Positions 6,808-10,847 of a stretch of DNA of 10,847 nt are shown here, one piece after another; position 1 is the stretch's first letter, and every line of letters begins with the position of its first letter. The stretch covers positions 1 through 10,847 of the forward strand of contig JAPLHJ010000251.1 of NCBI GenBank assembly GCA_026389675.1. Reading direction: 5' to 3'. The notes under the pieces were generated by a model that did not search any database, had not been told where the DNA came from, and worked only from the letters and a program-made list of their open reading frames with translations. This stretch comes from Chloroflexota bacterium. Lineage in GTDB: Bacteria > Chloroflexota > Dehalococcoidia > GIF9 > UBA5629. The position numbers and the translations under genes were made by a program.

Positions 6808-6836
6808 TGCAATAATTAGCAAGTATAATATTGCAA
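6802..6836. promoter_or_regulatory. Two overlapping inverted repeats, probable operator
   Basis: The first repeat is TATACTTGC (6802-6810), an 8-bp spacer, then GCAAGTATA (6819-6827), with perfect 9-bp arms. The second is TTGCAATA (6807-6814), a 14-bp spacer, then TATTGCAA (6829-6836), with perfect 8-bp arms. They share bases and cover the -10 and start region of the plus-strand promoter. AT-rich two-fold sites with TTGCAA-like half sites fit an ArsR-type dimer. The ArsR-family gene at 7456 is the natural candidate to bind here, and the DUF134 protein is another; neither is proven. Confidence 0.6.
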
Positions 6837-6877
6837 CCGGACAGCTAAATAAGAATAAACACAAGGAGTGACCAGAT

Positions 6878-7351
6878 ATGGCTGATGTCGCTAATGTAAC
6901 AGACAAACAATTGTTACAGGCAGACAAAAAGATTGAGGGTTTGACCATGCTTATATTCTCCGGTGACCTGGATAAAGCGCTGGCAGCTTTTATTGTTGCC
7001 AACGGTGCTGCTGCCATGGATATTCCGGTTACCCTGTTCTTTACGTTTTGGGGCGTTAATATTATGAGGCGTGAAGGCCCGGTCCATCTGCTGGAGAAAA
7101 AAACGTTCATGGAGAATATGTTCGGTTGGATGATGCCCAGGGGGCCCAATAAGCTGGTGCTGTCCAATATGAATATGGGAGGTATGGGTACACTGATGTT
7201 GAAGAAAGAGATGGCAAAAAAGAATGTCTATAGTTTACCCAAATTAATTGAGGAGGCCCGTGAGCAGGGTGTCAGGTTAGTAATCTGCACGATGACCATG
7301 GATATCATGGGTATTAAAAAGGAAAAAGGAAGAACTTATGCCAGGCGTTGA
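6878..7351 (+). CDS. DsrE/DsrF/DrsH-like family protein, C-terminus frameshifted
   Basis: A 157-residue frame matching the DsrE2-type branch of the DsrE/TusD family, small cytosolic proteins that carry sulfur on a Cys. Recognisable segments are MLIFSGDLDKALAAFIVANGAA (24-45), the FFTFWGVNIMR motif (54-64), a Met-rich NMNMGGMGTLM stretch (97-107) and VICTMTMDIMGI (135-146) with the only Cys, Cys137. The frame then leaves the family pattern (EKGRTYARR, stop at 7349-7351). The expected C-terminal tail continues in the +1 frame to a stop at 7413-7415. Removing one base near the A5 run at 7323-7327 would restore a protein of about 178 residues. The ATG has a good AAGGAG upstream. It is first in an operon with ArsR, TusA, MvhD and HdrA homologues, pointing to sulfur transfer. 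Cys137 is intact, so the product may still be active. Confidence 0.8.
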   Translation: MADVANVTDKQLLQADKKIEGLTMLIFSGDLDKALAAFIVANGAAAMDIPVTLFFTFWGVNIMRREGPVHLLEKKTFMENMFGWMMPRGPNKLVLSNMNMGGMGTLMLKKEMAKKNVYSLPKLIEEAREQGVRLVICTMTMDIMGIKKEKGRTYARR

Positions 7352-7415
7352 ATTCGGCGGTGTGACTACATTCGTATCAACGGCTAACGAAGGCAATATG
7401 ACCTTATTTATATAA
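7329..7415 (+). pseudogene. Out-of-frame C-terminal tail of the DsrE-family gene
   Basis: In the +1 frame relative to the DsrE-family gene, these bases read EELMPGVEFGGVTTFVS, then TANEGNMTLFI and a TAA stop at 7413-7415. A GG-V-T-F segment ending in TLFI is the normal end of DrsE_2 proteins, so this is the missing tail. Two A5 runs (7316-7320, 7323-7327) just upstream are likely places for a one-base insertion, a sequencing error or slippage. Confidence 0.75.
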
Positions 7416-7455
7416 TTTGATTACATGTTGTATTTTTGCTAAGAGGGCGATTATT

Positions 7456-7791
7456 ATGGAATTAAATCCCAACTATATTTTTGAATTACAGGCGGAGATG
7501 CTGAGTGCGCTTTCTAATCCCAGGCGCCTGATGATTTTGAAGGTCCTGGGCAAAGTAGAGAAAACTGTCGGAGAAATATCCGTTCAGACCGGCATAGAAT
7601 TACAGAACGTGTCTCAACATTTGCGCATTATGAAAGCTCACGGTATAGTGGTTTCCAGGAGAGAGGGGCAGGCAGTCTACTACAAAGTTGGGACGCCGAT
7701 ATTCGCCGAATGTTGTGAGCTTGTCAGGCAGGCCATAGTGGAAGAACTGGATAAAAAAAGAGCTCTTATTAATGACAGTAATCAGAATTAA
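7456..7791 (+). CDS. ArsR/SmtB-family winged-helix regulator
   Basis: A 111-residue cytosolic dimeric repressor of the ArsR type. It shows the family opening ALSNPRRLMILKVL (18-31), a helix-turn-helix with VGEISVQTGIELQNVSQHLRIM (38-59) and the wing SRREGQAVYYKV (67-78). The classic ELCVCDL metal box in the recognition region is absent. The only Cys are an adjacent pair, Cys86-Cys87, in the C-terminal helix. This differs from arsenic or zinc sensors and also from the two separated Cys of SqrR/BigR-type sulfide sensors. The ATG at 7456 is chosen over a TTG at 7417 because AAGAGGG (7441-7447) lies 8 nt before it. Lying between DsrE and TusA genes, it probably regulates this operon through the inverted repeats at 6802-6836, perhaps in response to reactive sulfur; that is inference. 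Confidence 0.88.
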   Translation: MELNPNYIFELQAEMLSALSNPRRLMILKVLGKVEKTVGEISVQTGIELQNVSQHLRIMKAHGIVVSRREGQAVYYKVGTPIFAECCELVRQAIVEELDKKRALINDSNQN

Positions 7792-7812
7792 ATTGCCTTA
7801 GGAGGTTAAAGC

Positions 7813-8067
7813 ATGACCGAAATGGATTTGAAAAATTTGAAAGTAGACAAAACTGTAGATGCCCGCGGTACTGCTTGCCCGGGTCCACTTCTGGAAGCTA
7901 AACGTGGCATGGCAGCCGTTCCCATGGGAGGGATACTTGAAGTGCTATCCTCTGATATTGGCACAACGGAAGATCTTCCTCTCTGGGCCAATAAAGTTGG
8001 GCACCAGTGTCTCGGCACGATTGAGGAAGCGGGTTACTGGAAGGTATTCGTTAAAAAGGGCAAATAG
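7813..8067 (+). CDS. tusA: TusA/SirA-family sulfur carrier protein
   Basis: An 84-residue cytosolic sulfur carrier of the TusA/SirA/YeeD family. The defining motif ACPGPLLEAK spans residues 21-30, with Cys22 as the persulfide-carrying residue. The preceding VDARG and the following strand ILEVLSSD (41-48) fit the fold. A second Cys (66) lies in GHQCLG. TusA proteins pass sulfane sulfur from desulfurases or rhodaneses to DsrE-type partners for tRNA thiolation, molybdenum cofactor work or sulfur oxidation/reduction. Here it is encoded with a DsrE-family protein and HdrA/MvhD-type redox proteins, so a dissimilatory or redox sulfur role is more likely than tRNA modification. The ATG has a strong AGGAGG 7 nt upstream. 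The stop overlaps the next start by one base (TAGTG). Confidence 0.92.
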   Translation: MTEMDLKNLKVDKTVDARGTACPGPLLEAKRGMAAVPMGGILEVLSSDIGTTEDLPLWANKVGHQCLGTIEEAGYWKVFVKKGK

Positions 8068-8480
8068 TGACTTCACCAGATTCCTCTAAAGGTGGCGGCC
8101 CCAGGATATTGGTTTTCTCAACAAACAATATCTCCGATCCTGGTATTGACCTGGCCGGTAGTTCACATATGGACTATCCAACTTCGGTCCAGGTCATAGC
8201 GCTGCCTTGTTCCAGCGGGATTAACCCCAGATGGTTGTTGCATGCCCTTGAAGCAGGCTTTGATGGAGTGTTCGTCGCTGCTGATGGAACAGATTGCGCC
8301 TACCTGCCTGACTGCACCGACCGCACAGCCGCTGTGATGCAGAAAGCGCAGGACTTGATTAAGGAGCATGGCCTTGATCCCAGACGTGTAAAGATGGCTG
8401 GTATCTGTTCGGTCTGCTCCGAGTCTTTTGTGTCGCATATGGAGAAATTCCATAAAGCGCTCAGCGAACTCAAAACATGA
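8067..8480 (+). CDS. mvhD: MvhD/FlpD-type hydrogenase iron-sulfur subunit, divergent
   Basis: A 137-residue protein resembling the delta subunit of methyl-viologen hydrogenase, a small [2Fe-2S] protein that feeds electrons into HdrA. Family features are an early strand followed by DLAG (28-31), IALPCSSGINPRWLLHALEAG (44-64, like the CSGRV..... AF..G segment), DGVFVAADGTDCAYL (66-80, like GCHxGDCHY) and GLDPRRVKM (102-110). Cys are at 48, 77, 83, 114 and 117. The N-terminal Cys-rich segment I expect in canonical MvhD (a CCNWC-like motif) is replaced by FSTNNISDPG, and a new C-x2-C appears at 114-117, so the cluster ligands must differ or the cluster be lost. The GTG start overlaps the tusA stop. 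The HdrA-GltD gene follows 21 bp downstream, its probable redox partner. Confidence 0.8.
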   Translation: MTSPDSSKGGGPRILVFSTNNISDPGIDLAGSSHMDYPTSVQVIALPCSSGINPRWLLHALEAGFDGVFVAADGTDCAYLPDCTDRTAAVMQKAQDLIKEHGLDPRRVKMAGICSVCSESFVSHMEKFHKALSELKT

Positions 8481-8501
8481 TTTGCACGATACTGAACTTT
8501 T

Positions 8502-10847
8502 ATGGGAATGAACTCAAACGTAGATTATGATGCCCTGATTGTTGGAGCTGGCATAGCAGGGATGGAATCCGCCCTGACGCTGGGCGACATGGGATTCAGG
8601 GTTTTGCTGGTGGAAAAGGAATCCAGCATAGGCGGGAAAATGATCCTGCTGAGTAAAGTATTTCCAACGCTTGACTGCTCGAGTTGCATCTCCACACCCA
8701 AAATGGCGGCCACAGCCAACCATCCCAATGTCAAGGTGATGACCTTCTCCGAAATCGATGCTGTCAGCAAAAACTTGGACGGTACCTTCTCTGTCAATTT
8801 GCGCAAAAATCCAAAGTTCATTGATCCGGTCAAGTGTACCGGCTGTGCTCAATGCGAGATAGCCTGTACCGTCGCCATCGCTGATGAATTCAATTCAGAT
8901 CTGATAGCCCGCAGGGCAGCTTATATTGCTTTCCCCCAGGCTGTCCCCAAGAAGGCGGTAATCGACCGGAAGGGCACATCGCCATGCTCATTTACCTGTC
9001 CCGCGGGAGTAAAACCCCACGGATACATCGCACTGGTAAGAGCGGGAAAATATGATGAAGCATTCCGCTTGCACCTGGAGGATGCTCCACTTCCCGGATG
9101 CCTGAGCAGGGCATGCTATGCCCCATGTGAGGACGAGTGCACAAGGGGACAACTCGAAGGCCCGCTCCCTATCAGAGCAATCAAACGCTTCATGGTTGAC
9201 CGCTATTACATAGAACACCCCGAGCCCGAATATGGGATTCCTGAAAAATTGAATGGCAAGAGGGTGGCCGTTGTCGGGTCTGGCCCGGCCGGCCTGTCCG
9301 CCGCCTATTTCCTGGCTCGATCAGGGTATTCTGTCACGGTCTTTGAGTCTGAACCAGAAGCGGGCGGCATCATGCGCTGGGGCATACCATCATACCGCCT
9401 GCCCAAGGATATATTGGCTCGCGATATCAAGAACATTACCGCACTCGGTGTCAAGCTTGTTACTGGCACTAGGGTCAGTAGCATGCAAAAGCTGAGGGAG
9501 GACGGCTTTGATGCCGTATTCCTGGCCGTTGGCAATACCGGAGGGCGCCGTATATCCATCCCGGGAGAGGATCTGGAGGGGATTGTTGACTGCATGGATT
9601 TCCTTAAGTCCTGCAATTCTGATGACCGGCCGGACGTCAAAGAAAAAAAGGTACTGGTGATAGGTGGGGGCAACGTTGCTATAGACTGCAGCCGTAGCGC
9701 CCTGCGCCTGGGCGCTAGTGAAGTGCAGCTTGTCTGCCTTGAGTCCAAAGATGAAATGCCGGCCCACAAATGGGAGATTCAGCAGGCGATCGATGAGGGT
9801 GTTGCGATTAATTGTTCGTGGGGGCCGAAAGCGGTCAGTGAAGTGGGAGGAAAGGCCACCGGAGCTGAGTTCGTTTGCTGCACGTCTGTTTTCGATGCCA
9901 GCGGCAAATTCAACCCTTCATTTGACGAGTCTAAAAGAAAATCTTTCGATGCCGATATTGTTATTATGGCTGTGGGACTTCTTCCTAATACTTCTCCATT
10001 CTCGTCTGAGGTTGAGCTCAACCGCAATGGGACAATTAATGCCGATAAGGAAACGCTGCAGACTTCGAAACCCTGGATTTTTGCTGGGGGAGACGCCCTG
10101 ACCGGGCCCTCAATGATTGTAAAGGCCATCAGCCAGGGCAAACGAGCCTCCTTTTACATTGACCATTACCTCCAGGGTATGACGATGAATTCGGTCAATT
10201 TCGATCAAAGATTGCCCATGGTCGACCGGGAGGCTGTCCTTACCCGAACACCCGGGGACATTTCTAATAGAAAACCTGTATCCCCGAAGCTTAAGCCAGT
10301 TAACGAGTGGGCACGCTCGTTCGGCGAATATGAAAGCACTATGACAGAGAACGAAGCGCTTTATAGTGCCAACCGTTGTCTGGACTGCGGTGGCTGTTCA
10401 CAATGCCGGCAATGTGTGGCTGCATGCCCTGCCGATGCCATATCCTTTGATATGCGTACAGAACGAGAGGACCTAACGGTTGGTTCGGTAATGCTGTCAA
10501 CGGGGTTCGATATCTTCAACGCTGCCAATAAACCGGTATTGGGATACGGGAGGTTCCCTAATGTTATCAATGCCATGCAGATGGACCGCATCCTGGCCCC
10601 TACCCGGCCGTACAATGCGGTTATCCGTCCCTCGGATGGAAAAGCACCCAGCAATATAGCCTTTGTACTATGCACCGGCTCCAGGGATCAAAAGGTTAAC
10701 AACCGCATATGTTCGCGTGTCTGTTGCATGTATTCCCTTAAACAGGCGCAGTTGCTCATGGGCGCCCTGCCCCTCGCAGACATTACTATTTACTACATCG
10801 ATATCCGTGCTTTCGGCAAGGGTTACGACGAGTTTTATGAGCAGGCG
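8502..10847 (+). CDS. hdrA: HdrA-like flavoprotein with inserted GltD-type NAD(P)H module, 3'-partial
   Basis: Open for 782 codons and running off the window end. Residues 1 to about 155 match the HdrA N-terminus: FAD Rossmann motif GAGIAG (15-20), GGKM (44-47), FPTLDCSSCISTPKM (54-68), a ferredoxin motif C112-x2-C115-x2-C118-x3-C122, then RRAAYIAFPQAVP (137-149). Residues about 160-560 match GltD/NfnB-type NADPH:acceptor subunits: CSFTCPAGVKPHGYI (162-176), further Cys at 200, 205, 209 and 213, GSGPAGLSAAYFLA (259-272), GGGNVAIDCSRSALRLGA (388-405) and AGGDALTGPSM (528-538). A six-Cys block follows (C626, 629, 632, 635, 638, 642). The HdrA pattern resumes from about 660: VGSVMLSTGFD, YGRFPNVI, FVLCTGSRD (721-729), ICSRVCCMYSLKQA (736-749) and YIDIRAFGKGYDEFY (765-779). 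It probably moves electrons between NAD(P)H, ferredoxin and the MvhD-like partner. No clear Shine-Dalgarno; an in-frame ATG at 8508 is an alternative start. Confidence 0.88.
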   Translation, partial: MGMNSNVDYDALIVGAGIAGMESALTLGDMGFRVLLVEKESSIGGKMILLSKVFPTLDCSSCISTPKMAATANHPNVKVMTFSEIDAVSKNLDGTFSVNLRKNPKFIDPVKCTGCAQCEIACTVAIADEFNSDLIARRAAYIAFPQAVPKKAVIDRKGTSPCSFTCPAGVKPHGYIALVRAGKYDEAFRLHLEDAPLPGCLSRACYAPCEDECTRGQLEGPLPIRAIKRFMVDRYYIEHPEPEYGIPEKLNGKRVAVVGSGPAGLSAAYFLARSGYSVTVFESEPEAGGIMRWGIPSYRLPKDILARDIKNITALGVKLVTGTRVSSMQKLREDGFDAVFLAVGNTGGRRISIPGEDLEGIVDCMDFLKSCNSDDRPDVKEKKVLVIGGGNVAIDCSRSALRLGASEVQLVCLESKDEMPAHKWEIQQAIDEGVAINCSWGPKAVSEVGGKATGAEFVCCTSVFDASGKFNPSFDESKRKSFDADIVIMAVGLLPNTSPFSSEVELNRNGTINADKETLQTSKPWIFAGGDALTGPSMIVKAISQGKRASFYIDHYLQGMTMNSVNFDQRLPMVDREAVLTRTPGDISNRKPVSPKLKPVNEWARSFGEYESTMTENEALYSANRCLDCGGCSQCRQCVAACPADAISFDMRTEREDLTVGSVMLSTGFDIFNAANKPVLGYGRFPNVINAMQMDRILAPTRPYNAVIRPSDGKAPSNIAFVLCTGSRDQKVNNRICSRVCCMYSLKQAQLLMGALPLADITIYYIDIRAFGKGYDEFYEQA

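Noticed and set aside
7417..7455. Longer ArsR protein starting at TTG 7417
   Set aside because: No ribosome site precedes it, and the extra 13 residues (ITCCIFAKR...) do not fit the family; AAGAGGG supports the ATG at 7456.
8514..8852. Minus-strand frames of about 100 codons under the HdrA-like gene
   Set aside because: They lie antisense to strongly conserved HdrA sequence and their translations resemble no protein family; they are shadows.

Overview
The window looks like chromosome from an anaerobic bacterium. It has consensus sigma-70-type promoters, Shine-Dalgarno sites, tightly packed operons and many Fe-S redox proteins. The mix of nickel-pincer cofactor genes, a DUF134/NifX-type protein and an HdrA/MvhD/TusA/DsrE cluster suits an uncultured strict anaerobe. 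A Dehalococcoidia-like Chloroflexota or a deltaproteobacterial lineage is possible, but the sequence alone does not settle the taxonomy. No RNA genes, insertion sequences, CRISPR arrays or attachment sites were seen.

Left block (1-2644, minus strand): a class III PLP aminotransferase of the glutamate-1-semialdehyde aminomutase type, a ketopantoate-reductase-like NAD(P) enzyme with its own consensus promoter, and, 31 bp further on, the first 37 codons of a beta-keto acid cleavage enzyme (BKACE/DUF849). Together they suggest amino-acid or keto-acid catabolism rather than pantothenate or heme synthesis.

Middle block (2850-5667, plus strand, divergent from the left block): larB-larE-larC, a complete set for making the nickel-pincer nucleotide (NPN) cofactor of lactate-racemase-family enzymes. 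The order is tight (4-bp overlap between larB and larE, 11 bp between larE and larC). No larA is present in the window.

Right block: on the minus strand, 5806-6699 is a fusion of a DUF134 (UPF0251) DNA-binding domain, a Cys-rich linker and a NifX/NifB-type iron-molybdenum-cofactor-binding domain. An internal Shine-Dalgarno and ATG could also release the second domain alone. Divergent from it, on the plus strand, runs a sulfur/electron-transfer operon: a DsrE-family protein (reading frame broken near its C-terminus), an ArsR-family regulator, a TusA-like sulfur carrier, a divergent MvhD-type iron-sulfur protein, and a long HdrA homologue that carries an inserted GltD-type NAD(P)H module and runs off the window end. 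The 178-bp divergent region holds a perfect consensus minus-strand promoter and, on the plus side, two overlapping inverted repeats over the probable -10 element.

The most interesting unit is the right block. It suggests a redox system in which sulfur bound to DsrE/TusA proteins is coupled to an HdrA-GltD flavoprotein and an MvhD-like partner, under local ArsR control. That coupling is inferred from gene content and order.
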